DNA from: Zeus faber | Taxonomy: Eukaryota > Chordata > Actinopteri > Zeiformes > Zeidae | DNA length: 64,000 nucleotides | Direction: 5' to 3' | Assembly (NCBI GenBank): GCA_960531495.1 | Contig: OY482847.1 | Span: 29,001,098 to 29,065,097, forward strand | In this document: positions 43,812-56,300 of the stretch, in pieces | How positions within the stretch are numbered: position 1 is the stretch's first letter | How the letters are laid out: each line of letters starts with the position of its first letter | Made by a program: the position numbers and the translations under genes | Notes under the pieces: generated by a model | Told to the model about the DNA's origin: nothing | Seen by the model: only the letters and a program-made list of their open reading frames with translations | Databases searched by the model: none

Positions 43812-45336
43812 GGCTTCCCCAGCCAGAGACGCAGACAGGATGGGTCCTCCTTCCTGTCTGCAGAGCTGGGATACCTCTCACATGTTTTAGAAAAGAAGGG
43901 GAGGGGGTAGAGTGGAAGGCAGGGGAAAGAAAGTAGAAAAGAAAATTGAGACGGCGGGGGTAGACTCGGGGGGGGGGGGGGGGGGGTTAATGAAAAAAAA
44001 AAAGAGGGAGAGCACTCGGACAGAAAAGAAAGTGGGTGATTAACGAGGTGGGGGCGATGACGGAGAGAAGAGAGAGGAAGTCCCGGAGGACCAGAGAAGG
44101 CGGACTGGGTAGAAGGGAGGGAGGGAGGGAGGAAGGAAGTAAGAAGAAGGTACTGTTGGAGCTGGAGAAAAAAAACAAAATGCTCTGGCAGATGGTCGGG
44201 AGAAGGAGGCCACATTAAAGGAGATCACACACGGGGAGCATTTGAAGGTCATAAGCCGTGATCGTTACGATAGCGGACATTTCGGGGTTCAGGCTAGAAG
44301 GTGATTCGATTGAGATACTTCCTCTCTCCTTTAGTTGCCTCGAGCAACTGATGGTCGTGCATGTGTATTACCCGTCTGTCGCACTCTGTGTGGACATCCC
44401 CGGTAAACTCGGCTCCCACTGACGGAATGCCCCGGCCTCTTTAACTACTTTCACACATTGCTTAGTAATTATAGTGCACACAACACGAGCATGAAGGAAC
44501 ACGCAAGCAAGTGCACAACAGAAGAGTTACGCACACACAAACCGCAACACTTATTTTGCCGTAAGATATACTGACTTGTGAATGCATCCATTCAAAAGCC
44601 GCAAAACTTTCTAATTTACAGTAATTATCAACCCTTAAGGATGTTTCATAAAAAAACAAAAAAACATTTTATTGTCTTTAACAGACCAGCTGCAACATTC
44701 ACATTGGAAAGAATTATAGATATATAGATGGAGTCTCAGAGCCTATAAAATTTAAATGCCCAAAGTTTGGGATGAATCTTAGACCACGAGTCAGTCCTGT
44801 CCTCTCTTATCACGACAATCCCTTTCATTTGCTTAAAGTGGTTATCCGTAAGATTATTTTGTTAAAAGATACCATATTTAATATTTTTTTCAGCTGACAA
44901 TTTTTCAGAAAGCCATTCTACATATTTGCTTTACGCGTGTGCTCCTCTCTGTACGGTTTCCATTGCCGGGCGGTGGGGTCCACCCCTGATTGGGTAAATG
45001 AAAGGCAGTCGTGGTGAATTTGATAAAGCAGCGTAGTTAGTTGTGGTCAATGATGACCAATGTCCAAAAAAACCCCCAAAAAAACAGAAATATTCACACT
45101 TAGAGACCAAAAAAAAGAAAAAGGAAAGAAAAGTAAAGTGATGGAAATGTTATCGGGAAAAATGTTGCAGTTTTGAATGGAATCCTGGGACTTGCACACA
45201 GATGATGGATTCATGGATTCCCACTTTAAGAAATTTCCCATGTTGTTCACGAAACCACCTTCTCTCTATCTCCCCGTCTCAATTCATCCAAAGTCTTTCA
45301 AAACGTCATACTTTGTCACCGTGACGCATATTCCTT
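43812..45336. promoter_or_regulatory. Promoter side of the sushi/EGF gene and ppef1 3' UTR
   Basis: No coding exon is supported. Near the sushi/EGF start is a purine-rich stretch with a poly-G run (about 43969-43987) and GGGA repeats (44115-44135). Long antisense frames here are products of that base bias. The right part should contain the ppef1 3' UTR. Confidence 0.4.
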
Positions 45337-46876
45337 TCAGACATGCTGCTGGTCCTTGTCCAGCCTGTGCACCACCCTGAAGGCCTCCAGGAACTCTGTG
45401 AAGTCGATGCTTCCGTCCTTGTTGAAGTCGATGCTGCGAGCCAGGTCGTCGATGGCCCCGTCGTCCAGGTCCACGCCCAGGTGGGCGCTGAACAGGCGCC
45501 AGGTGTGACGAAATTCCTCGACAGAGATGAGGCCTGAGGGTAAACACCGACAAAATACGCCTGGTATTCTGAGTTTCAGGTTATCGACAAGTACTCCCCC
45601 TTTGGAATGTGACAACGTGTACTTTTTCCCCCTTTTTTTTTTTTTTTTACCTGAATGGTCTTTGTCTATAATGTTGAATATTATCTCAAGATCTGATCTG
45701 TATCGGACCAGAGTTTCCGCCAGGTGTGGTATTACCTGCAACAACGACAATGAAAAAAGAGACCGAGACAAGGGGAATTTGTTTATAAAGCATGTTATCA
45801 TCACCATCTAAAAGGCGTTAGAGTAGGGCTGGGCTATATAGAAATTGTACAAAATTTAGCTTCATAATTATGATTATTATTAACATACAAATATTATGAA
45901 TTATTATTAAATACATTGAAAACACAAAATGTCAAAATCTGTGCAATTTCAGATTTTCTTTCTGAAATAAATTGTATTAGGTTAAGTTTCTTACAAATTG
46001 AAAAGCATAACTTGTATTTTATATAATTTATATAATATAATTTTTTATATTTTATTTTAAGAAAATATTTACTAGAATATAAATTATATATAAAATCTAA
46101 ATGCAAGGCACATTTCTCACCATATTGAAAATATAGACAAAATTAAAAATCCCACAAAATGTAAGCTATCATCAGGAAAATCGTCAGTCATGTAACGTGT
46201 GCGCTGACTAGTGAACGGGCTAAACGTTAAAATAGTGTCGGAGTACAAATAAACAAACAAGACGGTGCGGTGCATACTTGTGGGATGGAAATCCCCGGGC
46301 CCATGTACTTGAAGCAGGACTCGTACTCCACGCTGCCTTCCGGTGTCAGGCGAGCCAGGTGCGGGCGGAGCGTCCTCCAGGGCAGGTCCAGTCTCAGCGC
46401 GGCCTCCAGCACCTGAGCCCACTCACTGACTGAGATGCAGCCTGGGCACAAATAGAAGTCAATTATATGCAATATACATCTATAAAAAAATAGACTGAGT
46501 GGGTTGTAAATATCAGAATATCAGACCGGTGTTGTTCTGGTCGTGCTGCAGAAAGCCTGCCATGAGCTCCGAGCGGTAGGAGAACAGCTTCTCCCGCAGA
46601 GCTCTGAGAGCCGAGCCCTCAGCCGCGCGCACTCTGGGGGAATAAACACACACGTGAATGAAGTTAACTCGTATCTCCTCCTCCTCCTATAAAGATCAAC
46701 ACCAAACCACCTGGAACCAGGCGGCTTACCTCTGTGTGAGGGTGAGCTTCCGGGTGCAGTGGCTGACCTGGTACTGGTAGAAGCGCGGCACCAACTCCCT
46801 GCCCAGCTTCACATAGGCGCCCCTGTTGCTGCCCTCCTCGTAATAGTTGGAGGCAGAGAAGATGGTGATCACCTGG

Positions 46877-46943
<67 letters not shown>

Positions 46944-49900
46944 ACACACACAACACAAACACAATCATTGCTTTCATTCTTGGGAACAATTTTTCTTTTG
47001 CCTGCCCCCTAATTTTTCTGTAATTATATATCATTATCATTGATGCTATATTATATTACGTCATTTAGCAGACGCTTTTGTCCAAAGTGACTTTTTAAAG
47101 GTGGAACTGTAGTATTAAAACTATTACTACCATTATTATATATAGATACAGTTGTACACAATAAAAAAATATGGCAGGATAATGGAAAATAAACCTGATT
47201 TTAAGATTTTGAGCAGTATGAACTCATTAAGCAGAATAAAAGAATGAAGAATAAACCTTTTTTTTTTTTTTTTTCAATTTTAATCTCTAAGAATCGTTAT
47301 TATAATTATTGCTTATTATTACCATCATTACATATTATTGCAATGTTTCCGTAAATGACTCATACTGAATTTTAGTACCTGCCCATATTGCCTTACTCAT
47401 CAGCTAGTGATACTCTCTGTTAACTTCTATTTATAGATGTTTACATGATATAAATATGTTAAATTTTTTTTGTTCGTCGTGTTTTTACTTACTTAAAAGT
47501 ATTGTGTCAACTTTTGCTGTTACACCCAAATTTCAATAGATCAGTGTTATCTCATCTTATGGGTTCTCCTCTTATGAATAATGGCATGAGCCCTGCTAGT
47601 TGAAATAAGGAGTAGCTTTACGTGTCCTCCATGGCAGAGCTCGTAGCCCTCCTGCTTGCACTCGTGGGAGCGGATGAGGAGCTGCAGGCCGTGGCTGAGC
47701 AGCAGCTGCCGGGTGACGTCTGGGCCGAAGTAGCAGCCTCCGCCCCGGAAGGTGTTGGGGCTGCAGCCGTCCTGGGGCTTGGGGTCGCTCCACAGGATGT
47801 CCACTATCTGGACGGAGCCCAGAAAAAAAGGAAAACGTTTTAACACAAGTTCAAACTTTTACCCAATAAAAGAATGGGATTATATAACCTGACCTGCTTC
47901 CACTCCCGCTCATACTGCGGCGGCGACGGGGGCGACAGCGAGGACAGAGAGTCCAGGTAGGGCACCTGGAGGACGTCGCCGGAGAGAGCGGCGCCGGGAG
48001 AGGACAAGCAGGGCTGTGGTGAGATGCAGGCCGGTGTGCGGGGGGAGCAGAGCGAGGAGGAGGAGGAGGAAGAGGAGGAAGAGGAGGAGGAAGAGGAGGC
48101 GCTGCACTGTCGGCTGAACACCCGGTGCCTCTTCCTAAAAATACATAAGAAGTCACGATCACAGTTATTACGGTAAAACTAGGGATGTTTACACTATCCA
48201 TACTGTATATACAATACACACCTATATGTTCAAAATTCTGAGTCAAAGAATCATTGAAATTCTTCACAATTTGAACAATATGTTACATATTGTTACACAT
48301 TTAAGTAATATGTCTGAGCAATGTCTAGCTGTCCAAATAAAACTTCCTTAAATACGTCAAATCTAATAGTGTCATATAATCATGTTCTAAAATATAATCA
48401 TGATTACAAGGCAGGAGAGTAGCTACAGCAGCCAGTACAGTACAGTAGCTACTAGGGGTATAAGTTGATCCAACAAGTCAATACAAAGTTGAAATTGCAA
48501 TATCAAAAGTAGTCAATACCAAAGAAACACAATAGCCTGACGGTTTTGGATAATACAGTTGTGCAGAAGGTTTGTTATGATTATGACTAAGTGAGTGACG
48601 TGGCCTTTTTTCCCCCTTTGTGCAGGTTTCACATTGAAAGACAGAAGGGTTCTTCAATGTTTTTGCATTCTTTGCATACTAACAATACTTTGACAGACTC
48701 TCTTAGATTTACTTTATTTAGTTTGCAGCGTTTGAGTTTGGCGTCTGGGCTCCACCGCTCACCACTCCCGGCGAGGCGTGCAGCAAACGTAGGGATACTT
48801 AGGGAGCTAGAAATATAGGAGTGATGAGCTCGAATCCCCTGTTGCATAGAAGAGTAGAGACAAACAGGTGGAGCAGGGGAGGTGGAGGGAGCGCAGCAAT
48901 GCAGCAAAGCAAGCCGGCGGCCAGGTAGGGCAGGAGGGACTGGCTGCTTAAATAGACCGGCTCATATGCGCGTGGAAGTGCGTGGCACCGTCAGCTCTCT
49001 GAGCACAGTACACTTGAAAAATATATTTTTACTGGGTTACAGAGATCACAATGTAACTACACTTTCGGCCACATTTAAGATGAACCTATCCGGGAAATGC
49101 TAGAAATGTAACTATTGTTTTAAAGTTGAATTGCATATCAATCGTAGGCAACTGTGGTGAATTGTAATGCGTCATATTATGGCAGATTGTGTATTATGTT
49201 ACTAAATATCCAATTGCTATTTGGAAAACGGATGCCGTATCATACTGGTTTAACACACCTAGAATCTGGGTCACACTAGCCCGACCTCTGACCTGTGACT
49301 GGGTGTCCTGCGGCTGCGACAGCTGCGAGGTCTGTCTGTGGATCTCACTCTGTCTGTGGATCTGGGTCTGTGGATGTGTCCGCAGGACCTGCTGACGTCC
49401 AGCTGCTCCAGACTACGCCTGGGCAGCCTCAACGCAGACTTCACCTAGATGAAGGAGAGAGGATATGTATCACGACACAGGTATCCTGACTGAATAAATC
49501 ACAATGCTCGACAATAACAACTGAACGAACAGAAAATGTATTGTATCTCCAAAAAACATCTTCAAATAGTGATCACTATAAAGAATCGGGATTCTAAGGT
49601 GTATCAACATTCTCGTACCGTATGTCCTGAATGGAAACATGTCCAAGTAAAGACCTTTTTGCAGTAAAATATTTTTCCTCTCTCTCTCTCACCTTGCACC
49701 TCTCTATGGAGCTGAGGAAGTCCAGGTCGGTCTGGTCCGATATCCCTCCGTGGACCACCAGCACCTTGGCGTCTATCACCGTGGCGACGGGCAGGAAGCT
49801 GAACACGTCCTGAAACAGCTGGAGTATCTCCCGCCCGTGAGTCTGGCCACATTCCCCAAAGACTTAAATCAGTGAACCTCTTCAACTAACTAAAAGAAGA

Positions 49901-50031
49901 ACACATGTTTCATTGCACTTGCTTTTACAGTCAAAACATTTTTTCCCCCCTGAATGAATAAAATATTTGTAATTAATATACTTATATGGGTTAAAATCAG
50001 AGAACAATTTTCACCGGCCGCCATTTGTAGC

Positions 50032-50074
<43 letters not shown>

Positions 50075-53000
50075 GGCCACAGTCGTCACATTGGTACGTG
50101 TGTTGTGGTGACGAAAAAAGAATCTCCTCTTGATGTCATAAATAAACAATATTATAAACAAAATAAACAAATAGAAACAAACCAAATTGCTGTACCTTGT
50201 ACTTCTGCATGACTTCTTTTGTAAATCCATATCTGTAAGAACAAGATTTAAATTGTAACTGTCCCCCTTGATTTTGATTTGATTTTCCATCTCTAGGCAT
50301 ACAGCCTGTCTGGATTGTAGCTGGGCAGTATGGAACTTTTTTTAAATATTATTTTTGTGATACCTGAAGGGAATTTTAAACCAATATCTGTGCATAAACA
50401 AAATAAAAAAAAAAATAATAATAATCTCAGTAGCTCCCATCGGAAGTATAATGCAGCGTAGTGATGCAAGACTCGCAAACGATGTGTTCATAGTGAACAA
50501 ATGTTTTAAATGACTCGTGCGTCCCTTCGGAAAAAGCGAAAGATTTCAGAAACTTCTAAAAATGACTGAGGACTAAATTAAAGTCCAAGGGAAATCAAAG
50601 GTCTAGGCACTTGGCATAATTCATATTGGATGCCCACCAAAATAATTGTGACAGAATTGTGACAGAAAGACTGAAGAAATGATTCTTAAGAGAATTCCAT
50701 TCCCAACTCAACAGCCGACGACTCTTCTGACTCTCGTTCATCGTTCACAGGAAGTCCTCCCTCGACCACCGTGCGTTACACCAACTGAATCAAAACGAGT
50801 CTGAAAAAAACGAATCCGAAAAATCGAACGACTCTTTTTACCGAGTGACTCGTCAAGAACGGAATAAATTTTTTTTTTTTATTTAGAGTCAAACCTTTCA
50901 TCACTTGTTCTGCTGGAGCTGATATTCACAACGGAACTGATGAATTACTAATCATTACTAATCATTCAACAACCCTAACCCAGCCTCGCAATTTTGATCT
51001 TGCAACACAAGCCGAACCTTTCTTCATGGGTCAAGGCGCTGACCTGAGATTCATGATGTGGTCCTCGTGGTTTCCTCGGTTCAGGTGCATGTGGTTGGGG
51101 TACAGTAGCAGGTAGGCGAACAGGAGGATGACCACCTCCATCGACTGTTTCCCCCGGTCGACAAAGTCCCCGTTGAAGACGTACGGGGTGTCGGCCGAGG
51201 GAAGACCGTTCTGGACCGGAGTCAAAACAACGCAAGAGTCTTTTTGAAACACACAGCAGAGACACGCCTCACTTCAATGTCTTCCTTTCATACATTAATT
51301 TTTATCACATTATATTTAATTGTTGTTCTCCCTTTTTTTTTTTTATAACAAAAGCAAAATATATCTTTACCTTGTAAAATATGAGTAGTAAATCATCAAG
51401 GCGCCCGTGGAGATCACCTTTACCAAATTCAAGGGACAGAGACAGAAGAAAATGTTTAAAGATCCAATGAAAATCCATTCATTTAGTTGACCCATTAAGG
51501 TGCATCAACAATTAATGTCATGAAAACGAGATGGTGAATCGCACCAATTGTGCGTTTTCGCGCAGATCACAAGTGTTGTCGAAGCAAATGAACCACATCT
51601 CCATTCATTCATTGAAAATCACCCCCCTCCAGATAAGGTAAACCAACGTTGTTTTAACGTCAGCGGGAGGGCCCACCTACCGCAGATGGTGATCTCCTTG
51701 GCGTACGACGTGGACAGGTGGATGACGTTGGGCATCTGCTTCAGCAGCTTCTTGGTCTCGCACAGCAGCTGGAGCACAAACCTGGCGTGGAGGGTCTGAG
51801 GGAAACAGAGAACCGAGAAGAAATAGAATAGAAAAAGAAAAAAGAAAGAAAGAGCCAAATATACAAAAGCATATACAGTACAAACTTTTACACCATTAGC
51901 GGTTGAAATGCAAAGGGATGCCAGGGATGGAGCGTTACTGTAGCATTTAAGTTTTTCAGATGGAGTATGAAGTACTTATTTAGGGGTATTTTGTATAATG
52001 TTGCGATGTTGTTATTTTTTATTAATCATTTATTACTTTCTTTACTTTGGAACAAACCCCCAGAGGATCTTAGAAAGGCTCGGACCTTAAAAATAACTGC
52101 CTATGAATGAACTGCTCGTCCACTCTTAAATTTTAATGTATTTAATGTATTTTATCGATTTTGTTCGGAAAGTCTTTTATGCGCTACCCAAAGCCTTTGT
52201 GTGGGAAATGTGCTCAATAAATTAAGCTGCATTGCCTTTACTGACTTTTTTACACGCCAATCAGATCATCTATTGTCACATCTGTCTGTGAATTCCTGTA
52301 GAATAGAATGTCACCGAGTTGAGAGGAAGAAAACACAAAACGGTGCAAATTTTCGGCAACAGGTACCGCCCACGGTTTCTTTGGTGTTTTTTATTTCTGG
52401 CTTTGAGGGGGAGTACATATCATACAACACATCCGCCACCACGCCGCTTAGTGAATCTGGTACCTGGCGCTCCTTGAAGGCGGTGAGGAGGAGGTTGGTG
52501 TGGGAGACGCTCAGGGGGAAGGAGATCCGCGGGCCGCAGTAGGACTCCGGCACGGGGATCAGCTGGTAGCAGGTCTCCCTCTCCAGCCAGGGGTCCACCA
52601 CGGGGTCCAGCAGCTGGGAGATCAGGTCTGCGGCCATCGCAGGGGTACAGAACCAGAAACACTCTGAACTCTGGTTGTGGTTTCTTTTCTCAGCGACGGG
52701 TTCAAAATCAAACCCCCTTTCTCGCACTAAGGCCACATCCAGCCAATTTCACTCCCTGAGTCGAACCTTTTTGACTCCCAAAAAGAGTCAAACCTTTGAT
52801 CACTACGACTTATCAGTTGTCATTTTCAGAGTCAAACTTATTCTAATAAACACAGTTGGTATTCTGGCTGGAGCTGATTGGATTACATTACTCCGTAGAG
52901 CCTTGCAATTTTGATCTTGCAACACAAAAGCTACTCCATCAAAGAAATGATTTTACTTCACCAAACTAACTTATTTCAGCTAAAATTGGCCGAAACGAGG

Positions 53001-53324
53001 CGACTCGGAAATCGAATCGTCGCAAGCAGGAAGTGCTGTGGAGAAGCACTGACTAGATCAGGTCAAAAAAACTCCTTGAACTGAGGCCTTTAACATCGCC
53101 CATTTTGAATAAAGCCTGATTCACTGTGTAATGTAATCAACAGTTAAATACTATGCTGAGCTCTCTGTGACCTTGATCCACTTCACTATGCTAATACTAA
53201 CCACTGTCCTCTCATTTATGCAGGATAAACAAGGCACGCTGGCACCTGTAAACACATTCAGTCCCATTCCCTCTCATCATTGTGCTGGGCTTGCTCTCTT
53301 TCTCATCCCTCACGCGCTTGTTCG

Positions 53325-53365
<41 letters not shown>

Positions 53366-56300
53366 TTATCCACAGGATATAACATGCATCACTTTTTTAG
53401 CACCCTCGAGGAATGAAAAACAATCATGACACGGGCCTGACTGTTTCAAAAGAGTCGGTCAGTGCACACTTCAGCCACAGCTGTCAGTGCAACACACCGC
53501 CATGTTGTCGCTAGGCAACAGGGTATACACGGTGGGTTTTCCAGACAGAAATACAAGGGGCATGACTAACAAAACCAATGTTAATTTGACAACACATAAC
53601 TACATAAGGGCCATTTCTTCAGCACCGAGGCAACGGATAAAACACAAACATCAACACAATTTAAATTAAATGGTTGTTGAGGCATTATTATGTTTTTTTG
53701 AAGGCTTGCTGTAGTGAGCATTGCATCTTTTTGAGAAAAAAAAATCTAAAACTGACTTGGTGTAAAAATGCTATAACAAAAGCACTAATATACCCTATAA
53801 ACCCATAACCTATATCCCGTGCATAGTATCGCATTTTGTATATTCTGTACATTTTTATATATCTGACTATTTCTGTTTTTTGTTTTGTTTTTTTGTATTT
53901 TTAGGCTATTTGTGTATATTTGACAATTTTTTTATTAAATTTTCATTTTTTGTTTATTTTTTTTCTTTATTCTGTTTTTATTCTCCATTTTTTGGACTGT
54001 TAAGCGTTTTATTGATGCTAAGCAAGCCAAACATCACCAGAGCAAATTCCTGTAAATGTACCCGGCGGAATAAATCTGATTCTGAATTCTGATTCTTATT
54101 CTAAATTAACCCCAATTAGCAGCAAGAAACAGGCCTATCTCCATTATAGTACATCATTGAGACAACACCCCCCCCCATGTATGTTGCTCAGGTTGCACAT
54201 TCATAATTGCAATTTTATTAAAAACATTTTAAACAACTGAAAATATATTCTGCAATTTATCGTCGATCAGAAAGACATTGTTCTTCAACAATCCAGTGTC
54301 TGCGGAGAGATGGAATCATGTGGATCCTCTTACCTGGCTCATTATCATTCAGCGGAGTGAAGTTGTCCAGCATGAAACTGAAGAAACTGGAGAGCTAAGG
54401 ACAGACATCTAAGTTAAAAAGTTTAGCTCCATTACTCCCACTGATACCTCTTGTTTCCTGCTCCAGCGGTAAGAGCCTGGCAGCTGATGGGACTTGCCTG
54501 TAGCTGGTCCTGCTCTCCTGCGTACTCAATGGACTGGAAGATGTTCCAGGTGTACCTGCGTCGCATCTCCAGGCGAGCCATGTAGCGTCGGTACCATCTC
54601 TGGATCAAAATGGCCGCCTTCATAGCTATAGGGAAGAATCACACACGCCGATCAGCCACAACATTAAAACCACCACTAATAGGCACTAACATTGTGTAGC
54701 TCCCCTGTTTGCCTTCAAAACAGCTCTGGCTCATCGAGGCATGGACTCCACAAGACCTCTGAAGGTGTCCTGTGGTATCTGGCACCAAGACGTTAGCAGC
54801 AGATCCTGGAAGTTGTGAGGTGGGGCCCACATGGATCGGGGTTGTTGTTCCAGCACATACCACTGATGCTCCATCGGATTGAGATTTGGGGAATTTGAAG
54901 GCCAAGTCACCACTTTAAACTGTTTGTCATGTTTCTCAAACCATTCCTCAATATTTTTTGCAGTGTGGCAGGGTGCATTATCCTGCTGAAAGAGGCCACT
55001 GCCATCAGGGAATACCTGATACTTGCCATGAAGGGGTGTACTTGGTCTGTTTAGCTATGTGGTACAGGTATGTGTCAAAGTAACATCCACATGAACGCCA
55101 GGACCCAAGGTTTCCCAGCAGAACATTGCTCGGAGCATCACGCTGCCTCCACCGGCTTGCCTTCTTCCCACAGTGCATCCACATGATGTAAAATAAAACA
55201 TGATTCATCAGACCATATTCATCCATTGCGCCATGATCCACTTCTGAGTCTTACATGCCCTTTGTAGGTGCTTTTGGCGATGCACAGGGGTCAGCATGGG
55301 CACTGTGACCGGTCTGCAGCTACGCAGCCCCATACGCAGCAAGCTGTGATGCACTGTGTGTTCTGACACCTTTATATCATAGCAGCATTCACTTTTTCAG
55401 CGATTTGCTACAGTAGCTCTTCTGTGGGATTGGACCAGACCGGTTAGACTTCGCTCCGCAAGGGCATCAATGAGCCCGTGGGCGCCCACGACCCTGTCGC
55501 CAGTTAATCGGTTGTCCTTTCTTGGACCACTTTTGGTAGGTACTAACCACTGCATACTGGGAACAACCCACAAGACCTGTCGTTTTGGAGATGACCCAGT
55601 CGTCGTCTTCTTCTTCTTCTTCGGGTTGCTCCTGTTAGGGGTCGCCACAGCTGATCAATTTCTCCAATACCTTCTGACTCGGTAGTCTAGCCATCACAAT
55701 TTGTTCCTTGTCAAAGTCCCTCAGATCCTTACACTTGTCCATTTTTCTTGCTTCCAGGAAAAGATGCATATCAAGATGATCAATGTCATTCAATTAATCT
55801 ATCAGTGGTTTTAATGTTGTGGCTGAGAGGCCGGTGTTAGATTTAATCCTCCGCCCTTTTTTAGATCATGGACACTGTGGTATTTTCCATCCATGTCAGG
55901 GAAATATGATTTGGTTATTTTCACTCCTTCCCTGTAGATAATTGTATTAATAATTGTGGACAGATTCTGGTCTATCCACAAGAGTAAGCCCCCACTTTGA
56001 CACTCTGCTATGGCTGCACTTAGCTTTGTCCGTTAATTGGCACATTGGAAAGTACAGTAGGTGGTGCCACACCTTGCTGAAGGGAACTTTGTGATATATA
56101 TTCTTATTATCAAATTCATTATGGTGTTATTCAGATTTGTTAGAATTCATTTCAACTATACCTTAAAATAAATAAAAATTAAAGGGCTAAAGAGCACATT
56201 GGTCAGTGTGGCCATGTGGGGAAATTGGGAATCGAACCAAGCACCTAGAAGGAGCAACGTAAACGCAAACCACCCTATCTCCAGAGGCACATATTCCATC

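Noticed and set aside
43580-44215. 211-codon minus-strand Ser/Pro/Phe-rich frame upstream of the sushi/EGF start
   Set aside because: It is produced by purine-rich repeats. The sushi/EGF protein reads in another frame with a proper signal peptide and donor.
49604-49885. 93-codon minus-strand frame starting [15 protein letters not shown] over ppef1 exon 10
   Set aside because: Out of frame with the phosphatase. The real frame gives HGGIS and splices in at 49842.
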